Assembly (NCBI GenBank): GCA_965250195.1
Contig: OZ252295.1
Coordinates: 992,001 to 1,056,000 of the forward strand
Source of the DNA: CAUZIR01 sp965250195
Lineage (GTDB): Bacteria > Chloroflexota > Dehalococcoidia > Lucifugimonadales > UBA2962
DNA: 64,000 bases
Reading direction: 5' to 3'
The notes beneath the pieces are model-generated. The model ran no database searches. It was not told the origin of the DNA and was given only the letters and a program-made list of their open reading frames with translations. The position numbers and the translations under genes are program-made. Below are positions 36,928 to 45,433 of this stretch, one piece after another. Position 1 is the first letter of the stretch; the number at the start of each line of letters is the position of its first letter.

Positions 36928-37836
36928 CTAGCCCCGGGCGAACCTCAGAGCCTGTCCCGGAATATCGACTCCAACCTTCTCGCTCAGGGCGGCGATCAGC
37001 TGCTGAGTTATGGGGCCCGGCTTGCCGTCGGCGATGTCGCGAAGATCCACCTTTGTCATGGGCAGCACACCCGGCCCGGTGAAGGTGACGAACATCTCGT
37101 CCGCGGTGTACACGTCGTAAGGCTGAACCGCCTCCTGCACGCAGGGGATGCCCAGGGCCTCGGCCAGCTCGATGACGCTGGCGCGGGACTCGCTCTGTAG
37201 TAGCTCGCTGTCGTCGGGGGTCTTGATGACGCCGTTCGTGACTAGAAAAACGCTGTTCACAGTGCCTTCAGTTACGTTGCCCTCTTGGTCCAAAAGTATT
37301 GGGAAGGCGCCATCATCCACGTCGCCCGCCTCCAGCTCGGCCATGTTGAAGTTCATGCGGCTGTGGTGCTTGACCTTGGGTTCGATGGAGGTGTGTGAGT
37401 AGCTGCGGGTCTTGGCGATCACGCCGCGCGATCCCACGTCGTAGAGGCGAGCGAAGCGGTCGAAGTCGACCTGGTAGGTGTCGACGACCACGGTGGGCGG
37501 CCCGGCTTCGTAGGCCCAGCGGCCCGGCCCTCTAGTCACGAAGGGATAAATATAAAAGTCGCCCAACTCGGGCAGGAGGTGGCGGTTGCGCCCTACCGAC
37601 TCCTCCCAGATGTCGCCCATCTCGTCCCTGGTCAGGCCGGGGTCGATGCGGACGAACTTGAGGGAGCGGTAGAAGCGGTCGAGGTGTTGCTGCTTGCGGT
37701 AGATGACGCCATCGAACGTGCGGGCGACGTCGAACACGGTGTCGGCGACGCGGAAGCCCCGGTCCCGCCGGTCGATCTTCACGTCCTCGGAGTCGATCCA
37801 CTCCCCGTTCATGTAAGCAACCAGTCCGTCTGACAT
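36928..37836 (-). CDS. Class IV aminotransferase (branched-chain/D-amino acid type), copy 1
   Basis: 302 residues of PLP fold type IV. Visible features: AYMNGEWIDSEDVKIDRRDRGF, the PLP Lys in PKVKHHSRMNFNMAELEA near residue 155, the phosphate-binding EGNVTEGTVNSVFLV, and the C-terminal FVTFTGPGVLPMTKVDLRDI. It transfers amino groups between an amino acid and a 2-oxo acid. The RxH dyad of BCAT is not obvious, so a D-amino-acid or (R)-amine type transaminase is equally possible. It is a tandem paralogue of the gene upstream (52 bp between them). Confidence 0.88.
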   Translation of the reverse strand: MSDGLVAYMNGEWIDSEDVKIDRRDRGFRVADTVFDVARTFDGVIYRKQQHLDRFYRSLKFVRIDPGLTRDEMGDIWEESVGRNRHLLPELGDFYIYPFVTRGPGRWAYEAGPPTVVVDTYQVDFDRFARLYDVGSRGVIAKTRSYSHTSIEPKVKHHSRMNFNMAELEAGDVDDGAFPILLDQEGNVTEGTVNSVFLVTNGVIKTPDDSELLQSESRASVIELAEALGIPCVQEAVQPYDVYTADEMFVTFTGPGVLPMTKVDLRDIADGKPGPITQQLIAALSEKVGVDIPGQALRFARG

Positions 37837-37888
37837 ATCAAACCTCCTCGTTTGAGTCGCCCAGTATAAGTGCGAGCTTAGTGGCCAG

Positions 37889-38788
37889 CTAGGGTTTCCA
37901 GTGGCGGGTGGCCTGGTCGACCACGTCGAGGCCGACCATTTCCGACCAGGCGGCCAGTAGCTGTCTGGTCATCGGGCCCGGCTTGCCGTCGCCCACCTGC
38001 CTGTGATCGGCCTTCGTCATTGGCAGCACGCCGGGACCGGTGAAGGTGAAAAACGCCTCGTCGGCCGTGTACAGGTCGTACGGCTGCAGCGGCTCTTCCG
38101 AAGCTGGGATACCGAGTTGCGCGGCCAGCTCCAGCACCGTCTCACGAGATATCGACTGCAAAATCGAGTCGTCGCCGGGCGTGCGCAGCACTCCACCGCT
38201 GACCAGAAACACGGAGTTAAACGTGCCCTCCGTCAGGTTGCCGTTGCGGTCCAGCAGTATCGCGAAGGCCTCCGGGTCCACATCAGCCACCTCCAGCTCG
38301 GCAAGCTCCATGTTCAGGCGGCTCTGGTGCTTTAGCTTGCCCTCCAGCATCTCCGGGGCATACGAGCGCGAGCGAGCAATTACCCCATGAGCACCAGATT
38401 CCAGGTACGGAGCCATGCGCCAGAACGGCAGCTGATAGGCGACCACCCCGACCGAGGGCGGCCCGGCATCGGTGGCGAACCGGCCCGGTCCACGAGTGAT
38501 GAACATGTAGATCTGAAAGTCGCCGTCCTCGTCAAGGCGGTCCTTGTTGCGCTCGACGGTCTCTTCGACGACAGATGCGAAGGCGTCTTCGCTCAGACCC
38601 GGGTCGATACGTACGTACTTAAGCGACCGGTAGAGCCTATCGACGTGGCGGTCCAGCTTAAAAATGCGCCCATCGTACGTGCGGGCGGCGTCGAACACCG
38701 TGTCTCCGAAGCGGAACCCGCGGTCGGCCCAGCCGATGCTGACATCATCCGAAGGAATCCACTCCCCGTTCAGGTATGCCGTGTACAT
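37889..38788 (-). CDS. Class IV aminotransferase (branched-chain/D-amino acid type), copy 2
   Basis: 299 residues, parallel to copy 1 over the whole length: AYLNGEWIPSDDVSIGWADRGFRFGDTVFDAARTYDGRIF, PLP Lys in GKLKHQSRLNMELAELEV, GNLTEGTFNSVFLVSGG, and FTFTGPGVLPMTKADHRQVGDGKPGP. The two differ mainly in the substrate-facing loop after the TRGPGR motif. It begins the deacetylase-aminotransferase run on the minus strand and is divergent from the O-methyltransferase. Confidence 0.88.
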   Translation of the reverse strand: MYTAYLNGEWIPSDDVSIGWADRGFRFGDTVFDAARTYDGRIFKLDRHVDRLYRSLKYVRIDPGLSEDAFASVVEETVERNKDRLDEDGDFQIYMFITRGPGRFATDAGPPSVGVVAYQLPFWRMAPYLESGAHGVIARSRSYAPEMLEGKLKHQSRLNMELAELEVADVDPEAFAILLDRNGNLTEGTFNSVFLVSGGVLRTPGDDSILQSISRETVLELAAQLGIPASEEPLQPYDLYTADEAFFTFTGPGVLPMTKADHRQVGDGKPGPMTRQLLAAWSEMVGLDVVDQATRHWKP

Positions 38789-38910
38789 GCGCCAAGGCTA
38801 GGGGGTTGGTTGATGAAAATCAATTTCCGCCCGGCGGGTCGGCAGTTGGACCCCACCGCTATGATTACAGCACCGAAAAGTGAATCCACCCTCAAGGGGC
38901 GAAGACAAAA

Positions 38911-39558
38911 ATGACTTTGACCATGGTTTCAGAAGAGATCGAGCGCTACGCCGTCGAGCACACCACGGCCCTGCCGGCGCACATGAGCGATCTGATGCGC
39001 GCCACGCAGGAGGGCCGCGAAGATTCCGGAATGCTGTCCGGCCCCATCGAGGGCACGCTGCTCCAAGTATTGGCCCTGGCTGTCCGTGCACGACGAATAC
39101 TTGAGGTCGGCACCTTCACCGGGTTCTCCGCCCAGATGATGGCGGCGGCCCTACCGGAAGACGGCGAACTGATCACTCTCGATGTGGACGAGGAGACCGG
39201 CGCCTTCGCACGCGAGTACATGGACCGGGGTGATCTGGGCGCAAAAATCACCCAGCGTTTCGGACCGGCCCTGGAGACCATGGCCACCCTGGAGGCCCCG
39301 TTCGACCTAGTGTTCATCGACGCCGACAAAGAGAACTACATAGCCTATTACGAGCGGGCGATGGAGCTTCTCTCACCAACGGGCATCATCGCGGTAGACA
39401 ACACCCTCTGGGGCGGGGCAGTACTAGACCCCAAGCAGAGTTCTGACAAGGCAATTGCGGCGCTCAACGACCACGTAAAAGCCGACCGACGTGTGCTACA
39501 CGTGCTGCTGCCGGTCCGCGACGGCGTGATGCTGGTCACCCCAAACCGGGCCGGGTAG
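38911..39558 (+). CDS. Class I O-methyltransferase (caffeoyl-CoA OMT type)
   Basis: 215 residues from ATG 38911. The SAM-binding motif I is ILEVGTFTGFSAQMMAAALP near residue 60; LITLDVDEETGAFAREY follows. The metal-binding and motif FDLVFIDADKENYIAYYE near residue 130 and IIAVDNTLWGGAVLDP near 155 complete the divalent-metal catechol-type family. It methylates hydroxyl groups of catechol-like or similar small molecules. The ribosome binding site is weak. A propeller lipoprotein starts 13 bp after its stop, so the two may be co-transcribed, but no functional link is evident. Confidence 0.9.
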   Translation: MTLTMVSEEIERYAVEHTTALPAHMSDLMRATQEGREDSGMLSGPIEGTLLQVLALAVRARRILEVGTFTGFSAQMMAAALPEDGELITLDVDEETGAFAREYMDRGDLGAKITQRFGPALETMATLEAPFDLVFIDADKENYIAYYERAMELLSPTGIIAVDNTLWGGAVLDPKQSSDKAIAALNDHVKADRRVLHVLLPVRDGVMLVTPNRAG

Positions 39559-39571
39559 CGGATCGCGCACG

Positions 39572-40597
39572 TTGCAGTTCTCCTACCTCAGATTGTTCGT
39601 CGGGCTCACCCTCCGGGTTGCAGGTGCCGCACTCATCGCGATTGCCGTTTTGTCAGCCGCCTCCTGTGCCAACGGGAGCGGGCCGGTGGACGAAACGGGC
39701 CGCTGGTCGGTCATCGATACCGGGCTACCGGCCGCTCTCATCTCCATCTGGGGCACCGGCTCCGACGACATCTGGGCCGTCGGCGCCGACACCAGGGACG
39801 GCACGGGGCCGCTGGTCTTCCACAACGACGGCACGTCATGGTCGCACATCGAGACCGGCCGTACCGGCGACCTGTGGTGGGTATTCGGTTTCCCAGACGG
39901 CCCGGTGTTTTTGGGTGGGCAGAACGGCATGATCCTGCGCCGCGAGGGCGACCGGCTCGACCTGATGGAGACTCCCGGTAGGGGTACCGTCTTCGGCATC
40001 TGGGGTATGGCGCCCGAGGACCTGTGGGCGGTCGGCGGCAACGTGGCCGACGGGGCGTTCGTGTGGCGTTACGACGGGGAGCGGTGGCGCGAGGCCGAGG
40101 GCTTCCCCCCAGACCTGGCAGACGCCCACTCCATGTTCAAGGTCTGGGGCCGGTCGGCCGACGACGTATGGGTCATCGGGACCGGTGGCGTGGCCCTGCA
40201 TTTCCAAAACGAGCAGGTGACCCGATCGGCCACCGGCACCGCCCGCAGCCTGTTCACCGTGCACGGCAATTCTAGCGTCACCGTCGCGGTCGGCGGCTCG
40301 GGAGACGCGGGCCGACTGCTCCAACACGACGGCGACGAGTGGTCCGATGTCACTCCCGAGGGCACACCGCACACCATCGGCGTACGCATGACACAAGACG
40401 TCGGCTACGCGGTCGGCGTCGGTGGCTCGGTCGCCCGCTGGGACGGCGAAACCTGGCGGCGTATCGAGACCGGGATTACGCTATCCGAAGCCTTCCACAC
40501 CGTGTGGATCGACCCCGACGGCGGCGTGTGGGCGGTGGGCGGACGCGTCGTAGAGCCGCCCCTGGTAGACGGCGTAATGGTCTACCGCAGCCCCTGA
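39572..40597 (+). CDS. Beta-propeller-like lipoprotein with repeated WG-x-DDIWAVG motifs
   Basis: 341 residues from TTG 39572. The N-terminal signal sequence ends in IAVLSAASC, a lipobox, so the mature protein should be a surface lipoprotein. Repeats IWGTGSDDIWAVGAD, IWGMAPEDLWAVGGN, VWGRSADDVWVIGTG and later AFHTVWIDPDGGVWAVGG occur about every 55-65 residues, each followed by a strand ending W-x-x-x-E/T. These are blades of a propeller seen in secreted proteins of many bacteria. Ligand and role are unknown. The convergent neighbour is the cupredoxin lipoprotein. Confidence 0.78.
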   Translation: MQFSYLRLFVGLTLRVAGAALIAIAVLSAASCANGSGPVDETGRWSVIDTGLPAALISIWGTGSDDIWAVGADTRDGTGPLVFHNDGTSWSHIETGRTGDLWWVFGFPDGPVFLGGQNGMILRREGDRLDLMETPGRGTVFGIWGMAPEDLWAVGGNVADGAFVWRYDGERWREAEGFPPDLADAHSMFKVWGRSADDVWVIGTGGVALHFQNEQVTRSATGTARSLFTVHGNSSVTVAVGGSGDAGRLLQHDGDEWSDVTPEGTPHTIGVRMTQDVGYAVGVGGSVARWDGETWRRIETGITLSEAFHTVWIDPDGGVWAVGGRVVEPPLVDGVMVYRSP

Positions 40598-40610
40598 GAA
40601 ATCTGTCCCG

Positions 40611-41459
40611 CTACTCGACGGTAAACTCGTCCACCATGCCCAGGGCGAAGTGCGGTGCGCCCGTATCCGGGTCCTCCACAAAGCACAGCAGCGCGTAGGT
40701 CCGGTTCGGCATGAACGTCGTGGTGAAGTAACCCTCGTCGCCAAGTTCGATCACCTGGACTCCCCCCACGGGTTTACCGGGTGGCGGGCCCGGCGGCGCG
40801 CCCGGTGCGAACGCGGCGAGGAAGTCCTCGGCCGAGGCGCCCCGGTTGAGCTCGACGAGGAGCGCTTCTTGGTCCTGTGGTCCGGCGTTGGTGACCTTGA
40901 ACGTATGGGTGCCGGCCGTGACCTCCTCTGACAGCTCGAACCCGAAGTCGACCAGGTCCATCGACAGGTCCTCCTCCGGGGGTTCCCCAGCATCCGCGTT
41001 GGCGGTGACCGTCAGCGTCTTGAACATCCCCAGGGCGTAGTGGGGCACCCCCTCGGGGTTGGGAATGGCGCAGATTAGCAGGTACTCACCCGCCTCCAGC
41101 TCCGCATAGGCGCTGTTGGCCGTGCCCGGAGCGGCGGCGCTGGGGCCGCCCGCCAGTTCAAACGTCGCGAATGCATCGCTGCCGGGGTCCACCTCGGCCC
41201 CGCCAAGCAAGGCCAGCAACTCGTCTCCGGTCGTCCCGGTGGGGAGTCTCACCAGTTGGCCATGGTGCAGTTCCCGCCCGATGTTGGCCACCCGCAGCTC
41301 CGTCCAGCCCGCGGAAATCTCCGACGGCCCCTGGAACGCATAGTCCACGGCGGTGAACACCTGCGCCTTGTCGGCCTCATCATTACTCGAGCAGGCTGCG
41401 GCGAGGCCGAGCAGAGTCAGTGCGAATGCGAAAGAGATACGAGCAAGATTTTTCGCCAT
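40611..41459 (-). CDS. Lipoprotein with two cupredoxin-like domains
   Basis: 282 residues with a lipobox LGLAAAC near residue 23. Two homologous domains follow. Domain 1 has a possible type-1 copper set H, C, H, M: ELHHGQL, then YLLICAIPNPEGVPHYALGMFKTLTV. Domain 2 keeps YALLCFVEDPDTGAPHFALGMVDEFTV but has PQDQEALLVEL where domain 1 has the first His, so its copper site is probably altered. Located on the outer face of the membrane. It is the last gene of a three-gene minus-strand unit with a metal-type permease and a small membrane protein (8 bp apart), consistent with copper or other metal handling. Confidence 0.8.
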   Translation of the reverse strand: MAKNLARISFAFALTLLGLAAACSSNDEADKAQVFTAVDYAFQGPSEISAGWTELRVANIGRELHHGQLVRLPTGTTGDELLALLGGAEVDPGSDAFATFELAGGPSAAAPGTANSAYAELEAGEYLLICAIPNPEGVPHYALGMFKTLTVTANADAGEPPEEDLSMDLVDFGFELSEEVTAGTHTFKVTNAGPQDQEALLVELNRGASAEDFLAAFAPGAPPGPPPGKPVGGVQVIELGDEGYFTTTFMPNRTYALLCFVEDPDTGAPHFALGMVDEFTVE

Positions 41460-41467
41460 TTGAAACG

Positions 41468-42739
41468 CTACTCCGTTGGGACCAAAAATTCTTCTTCCAG
41501 CGCTTGCCAGAGGGGGCCGTCCGTGCGCTCTGCGGCCCGGTACTCGGCCGCGTCATCCGTGGGCCGGAAGCCCCAGTTGACCGAGGGGAAGCTGAGAGCG
41601 GCCACCAGCACGATGAGGCCCCCGGCCACGGCGACGAGCCACGTCAGCGATATGAACCCGGCCATCGCCCTTCTGGGCATGATCCTCGATAGCCCCCAGA
41701 ACGTCACCGGTCCTCCCGCCGCCGCGGCGAACAGTAGTGCCGCCGCCGGGGCCACGCCCATGCCGAGCAAAAGCAACAGCGCCACGAGGGGTATCTCGAA
41801 CATGAGCGGGACATTTATCAGAATCCCCAGCGTCGCGGCGATCAGCACTCCGCCGACATCGTTACCCACAAGCGTCCCGACCTTATCGGGGTCGATGAAC
41901 TGAATGACCAGGCCGGAAGCGAACCCGGCGGCGGCCATAATGGGGCCCAGGCGAACGAAGTACGAAACGCTCGAGCGGGCGAACTCCCGGAAGCCCTCGC
42001 GCATGGCCTCGCCCCAGGGCTGGGCCAGGTCCTGCCCCACGACCATGTCCTGGAGTTCTCGTGCGGCCTCGGACGCCTCCTCCTCTGCATGCTCGCTGCC
42101 GCGCCGGGCGATCCACGCCACCGCCGGTCCGATAGCCAGGGCGCCGAAGACACTCATCGCCACCCTGCCGCCGCCGAGGAGCGGCGCGAAAATCAGCGCG
42201 CTCATCGACAGCGCAGGGACGTTCATCGTGGACGAACCCTGCACCAGTGCGATGGTGCCCTCAATTCCCGCCCCGCTGCGTTTAAGCGCCGACGACACCG
42301 GCACGATGCAGGCCGAGCACAGGTTCATCACCGGGCCAAGGGCGGCCCCCTTCAGCGTCCTGCCGATAACTCCGCCGCCCGACCACAGCCGCGAACCGGG
42401 CGGAAAGAGGAACGCCTCGGCAAGGCCGGCCATGAGGAACGCGAAGGTCATGCCGATAGTGACCAGCCTCAGATAGGTCACCGAGAAATCGACCCAGCGC
42501 GAGACGAACGAAGAGTCGGGGTCGCGCTCAATGCAAAAGCCCTGGAAGCACTCCACCACCGGTCCGGACACGGCGTCGAGGTCGCCGCCGACTATATCGA
42601 GCTTGGGCAGCCGGTTGAAGGTGAAGAAAAGCCCCAGGATGACGGCCATCAGCACCAGCCCGACGAGCCGCTTTTTGGCGACGCCAGACGTTAGGGGAAA
42701 GGCAGGGAAGCGATATCCCCGGCCCTGTAGCTGCTCCAT
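41468..42739 (-). CDS. Permease of the DUF318/YraQ/ArsP type, probable metal(loid) efflux
   Basis: 423 residues with about ten hydrophobic segments. The first half has the family motif NLCSACIVPVSSALKRSGAG, whose Cys pair may bind a soft metal or an arsenical; the second half repeats the fold with VLIAATLGILINVPLMFEIPLV. A central hydrophilic loop EHAEEEASEAARELQD separates them. An extracellular loop GDLDAVSGPVVECFQGFCIERD near residue 65 contains a further Cys pair. SO_0444- and ArsP-like relatives export copper, zinc or organoarsenicals. Adjacent to a cupredoxin lipoprotein and a 45-residue membrane protein. Confidence 0.82.
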   Translation of the reverse strand: MEQLQGRGYRFPAFPLTSGVAKKRLVGLVLMAVILGLFFTFNRLPKLDIVGGDLDAVSGPVVECFQGFCIERDPDSSFVSRWVDFSVTYLRLVTIGMTFAFLMAGLAEAFLFPPGSRLWSGGGVIGRTLKGAALGPVMNLCSACIVPVSSALKRSGAGIEGTIALVQGSSTMNVPALSMSALIFAPLLGGGRVAMSVFGALAIGPAVAWIARRGSEHAEEEASEAARELQDMVVGQDLAQPWGEAMREGFREFARSSVSYFVRLGPIMAAAGFASGLVIQFIDPDKVGTLVGNDVGGVLIAATLGILINVPLMFEIPLVALLLLLGMGVAPAAALLFAAAAGGPVTFWGLSRIMPRRAMAGFISLTWLVAVAGGLIVLVAALSFPSVNWGFRPTDDAAEYRAAERTDGPLWQALEEEFLVPTE

Positions 42740-42742
42740 GTG

Positions 42743-42880
42743 CTAGCGGCCCCTTATCAGCCTGCGCACTTTGGAGCCGAGATCGGATTCACCTGGTCGC
42801 GGTGGCAGGGCCACCCATACGCCGAAGAGCACGGAGAACACCACGCCTGGTAGCACTGCTTCCAACCACCATTCGGGCAT
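42743..42880 (-). CDS. Short single-helix membrane protein upstream of the permease
   Basis: ATG 42880 has GGGAGGGGCC directly upstream. The 45-residue product has one helix LEAVLPGVVFSVLFGVWVAL and a basic tail PRPGESDLGSKVRRLIRGR. Its stop is 3 bp from the permease start, which indicates co-translation. The family is not recognised; it is probably an accessory subunit of the permease. Confidence 0.6.
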   Translation of the reverse strand: MPEWWLEAVLPGVVFSVLFGVWVALPPRPGESDLGSKVRRLIRGR

Positions 42881-43133
42881 GGCCCCTCCCGCAATCACCG
42901 GCGGGCAGAGGCCCGCCAAACGATGTGATTTCAACCAAATGGTATCACGCGACACAAGGCCTCTCACGGCTCATCGAGCCCGGTTCGGCCGCGTTTAAGG
43001 ACATCTGGCCGTTCGTTGATCGGTCTCCCTCACCCTCTTTTCACCCCCTTCATCACCTGATCGGGGGAGCCGAATATCTCCCACACCGGGGAGACTGGGA
43101 ACTCCACATGTGTGGGTGGCGCGGGAGAATTTC

Positions 43134-43427
43134 ATGATGAACCAGCCGGCGGAAAATATCTGGTACAGCTCCTGTCCCAGGTGCCGGGGAAGCCGTTACC
43201 GGGACGGCGATTACTACGGCGAATACCTACTTTGCCTGCACTGCGGGCATGTCACCTATCCATTCAAGGCGCCCGAGCCGAATGGCTCGCCAGGCGATTG
43301 CAGATGCCGGGCGTCTACAGGCCTCTCCGGCCATGCCCCGAAAAGTCGGCTAAGCCCGACCGCAACGCTCTGCGTCCAGGCTTGCCCCTCAGCGCGTGAG
43401 GAGGGGTATACGATGGCGGCCAATTGA
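43134..43427 (+). CDS. Small zinc-ribbon protein
   Basis: 97 residues from ATG 43134, with GGGAG about 7 nt upstream. Two CxxC knuckles, SSCPRCRGSRYRDGDYYGEYLLCLHCGHVTYPF, near residues 13-33 form a zinc ribbon. The C-terminal 55 residues are of low complexity with six more Cys and look less conserved. Its last codon overlaps the TTG start of the luciferase-like gene by 4 bp. No function is known; zinc-ribbon proteins of this size often act as DNA- or RNA-associated factors. Confidence 0.55.
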   Translation: MMNQPAENIWYSSCPRCRGSRYRDGDYYGEYLLCLHCGHVTYPFKAPEPNGSPGDCRCRASTGLSGHAPKSRLSPTATLCVQACPSAREEGYTMAAN

Positions 43428-44263
43428 AATTCACCCTCATCTATCCAAACCAGCCGGGATTCTGCGATCCCGACCTCGCCGCCTCAATCGCCGAGGCCGC
43501 GGAGCAGGCGGGCTTCGAGACCCTGCTCGTATGGGACCACTACAGCGTGCCCTGGGGTGCCGACACTGTGGATGCCTGGGCGTTCCTGGCCTACGCGGCG
43601 GGGCGCACCTCGCGCATCAAGCTGGGGACGTGCGTCACTCCCATCCCGTTTCGCCCACCGGCCCAGCTGGCGAAAGTAATCTCCACCGTGGACCTTTTAT
43701 CCAAGGGTCGGGCGATTCTGGGCGTGGGCGCGGGCTGGCACCAGCCCGAGTTCGACGGGTTCAGCAAGTGGGACTCTGACGCAGTCAGGGTGGCCAAGAC
43801 CATTGAGGGCGTCGAGCTGATAAGGCGCCTTTGGACCGAAGACAAAGTCGACCACGCGGGCGAGCACTACACGGCCATTGGGGCCGAGCTTGAGCCCAAG
43901 CCGGTTTCCAAGCCCCATCCGCCCATGTGGTTCGGGGTGAGAGGCCCGCGCATGCTGCGCCTCGCCGCCGAATACGCAGACGCCTGGATACCAACTCTGC
44001 TGACCCCAGAGGAGTATGCGGAGGACAAGAGAACGCTTGGCGAGCTGCGGTCCGAGTTGGGCAAGAGCCCGGAGATCTACGGCGCCCTGCAGGTCTTCGA
44101 ACCCCCCCAGACCACCGACGCCGCACTCAAGGACATCGAGGCTTTCGCAAAAGTCGGATGCGACGAATACGGCATCGTCTGGTCCTACCCGCCCGAGGAA
44201 GCCCTCAAGCGCATCGACTGGTTCGCCCGCGAGGTGATGAGCCGCGAGGCCGCCAATGGCTGA
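43424..44263 (+). CDS. Luciferase-like (LLM) flavin-dependent oxidoreductase
   Basis: 279 residues from TTG 43424, which overlaps the preceding stop codon (TTGA). The LLM TIM barrel is clear: TLIYPNQPGF, then AEQAGFETLLVWDHYSVPWG, TSRIKLGTCVTPIPFRPPAQLAK, GRAILGVGAGWHQPEFDGF and PMWFGVRGPRMLRLAAEYADAW. It belongs to the FMN- or F420-dependent group and oxidises a small organic substrate. It could be supplied by the flavin reductase at 25404 if FMN-dependent. It overlaps the next SDR gene by 8 bp; with the cupin and the TIM-barrel protein it forms a tightly coupled catabolic unit. Confidence 0.88.
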   Translation: MKFTLIYPNQPGFCDPDLAASIAEAAEQAGFETLLVWDHYSVPWGADTVDAWAFLAYAAGRTSRIKLGTCVTPIPFRPPAQLAKVISTVDLLSKGRAILGVGAGWHQPEFDGFSKWDSDAVRVAKTIEGVELIRRLWTEDKVDHAGEHYTAIGAELEPKPVSKPHPPMWFGVRGPRMLRLAAEYADAWIPTLLTPEEYAEDKRTLGELRSELGKSPEIYGALQVFEPPQTTDAALKDIEAFAKVGCDEYGIVWSYPPEEALKRIDWFAREVMSREAANG

Positions 44264-45068
44264 TGGCGAAAAGCGAGTAGCCGATAAAGTCGCGCTCATC
44301 AGCGGAGCGGCTCAGGGAGTGTCCGGAAAACTGATGGGCTTCGGCGGCGCGTCCGCCCGGCTGCTGGCGGAGCACGGCGCCAGCGTGGTGCTCGGTGACA
44401 TCGACGAAAGCAGCGGCGAGCTGACCGCCTCGCAAATACGCGAGTCCGGCGGCCAGGCAACATTCGTCCGCCTCGACGTCACGGTAGAGGACGACTGGCG
44501 GAACGCGGTCCGGGCGGCGGTGGCAGAATATGGCGGCCTGGACATACTGGTGAACAGCGCCGGTTCCACAGCACCAGGAGCGGTCATCGACACGACCGTG
44601 GAAATGTGGAACAGCCAGCTCGACCTGCACGGCAAGGGCGCGTTTCTCGGGATCAAGTACTCCGTGCCCGAGATGCAAAAGCGCGGCGGCGGGTCGATCA
44701 TCAACCTGTCCTCCACTGACGGCATGGTCGGCGGCGGGTTCTCCGCCGCCTACTCCGCGGCCAAAGGTGCCAACTGGCTGCTGGCCAAGACGGCGGCCGT
44801 CCAGTACGCGCCGGAGAACATCCGGGTCAACTCGCTGCACCCCGGCGAGCTGGACACACCGCTGGCTCGCTCGGCGATGAAAGACATATTGATAGAGGAC
44901 CCCGATTTTAAGGATCCCCGCCTCGACTGGATCCCCCTGGGCCGCCTGGGAACAGCCGACGACGTCTCGCACCTCATTCTCTACCTGGCCTCCGACGAGT
45001 CGTCCTACGTCACCGGCTCCGAGTTCGTCATCGACGGCGGCATGATCGCCAGGGGAGCCCCTTCGTAA
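44256..45068 (+). CDS. Short-chain dehydrogenase/reductase (SDR)
   Basis: 270 residues of classical SDR. The cofactor-binding GAAQGVSGKLMGFGG is a slightly unusual version of TGxxxGxG with an insertion of a few residues. Further features: DIDESS near residue 48 (Asp, NAD preference), LVNSAGS, the catalytic Ser in NLSSTDG, YSAAKGAN (YxxxK) near residue 168 and GSEFVIDGGMIA at the end. It oxidises or reduces a secondary alcohol or ketone. It overlaps the LLM gene and precedes the cupin gene by 2 bp, so all are one transcript. Confidence 0.9.
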   Translation: MADGEKRVADKVALISGAAQGVSGKLMGFGGASARLLAEHGASVVLGDIDESSGELTASQIRESGGQATFVRLDVTVEDDWRNAVRAAVAEYGGLDILVNSAGSTAPGAVIDTTVEMWNSQLDLHGKGAFLGIKYSVPEMQKRGGGSIINLSSTDGMVGGGFSAAYSAAKGANWLLAKTAAVQYAPENIRVNSLHPGELDTPLARSAMKDILIEDPDFKDPRLDWIPLGRLGTADDVSHLILYLASDESSYVTGSEFVIDGGMIARGAPS

Positions 45069-45070
45069 GC

Positions 45071-45433
45071 ATGACGGCCAGCGACTTCGAGTTCTCCGGC
45101 TTCCTGCCTGGCATGGGACCGGGCGGCGCCACGCACGGCCACCTCGCACTGACGCTGCCGTACGATGAAATCTTCCGTACCGACATCACCAGTGCGGGCA
45201 TCTACCAGTTGGCGGCGGGGCAGCCTGACCCTCAGTCGCCCCACGAAGAGGACGAAATCTACTACGTCCTCAGTGGTTCGGCCGCACTGGAGTTCGGAGA
45301 AGAGCGCATCGACGTCGGTCCCGGCGCATGGGCGTTCGTACCCGCCCTGATGGAGCACCGCTTCGTGGATATCACGGCGGACCTGACCATCCTGGTCGTC
45401 TTCTCGCCCCCACATCCCCCTAGCCCGGCCTGA
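45071..45433 (+). CDS. Cupin domain protein
   Basis: 120 residues from ATG 45071. The two cupin motifs are visible: QSPHEEDEIYYVLSGSAALEFG (His/Glu/Glu metal set) and VGPGAWAFVPALMEHRFVD with the last His. Single-domain cupins of this size bind a metal and act as dioxygenases, isomerases or sensors. It is the third gene of the coupled set with LLM and SDR; its last base is shared with the ATG of the next gene (TGATG). Confidence 0.82.
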   Translation: MTASDFEFSGFLPGMGPGGATHGHLALTLPYDEIFRTDITSAGIYQLAAGQPDPQSPHEEDEIYYVLSGSAALEFGEERIDVGPGAWAFVPALMEHRFVDITADLTILVVFSPPHPPSPA

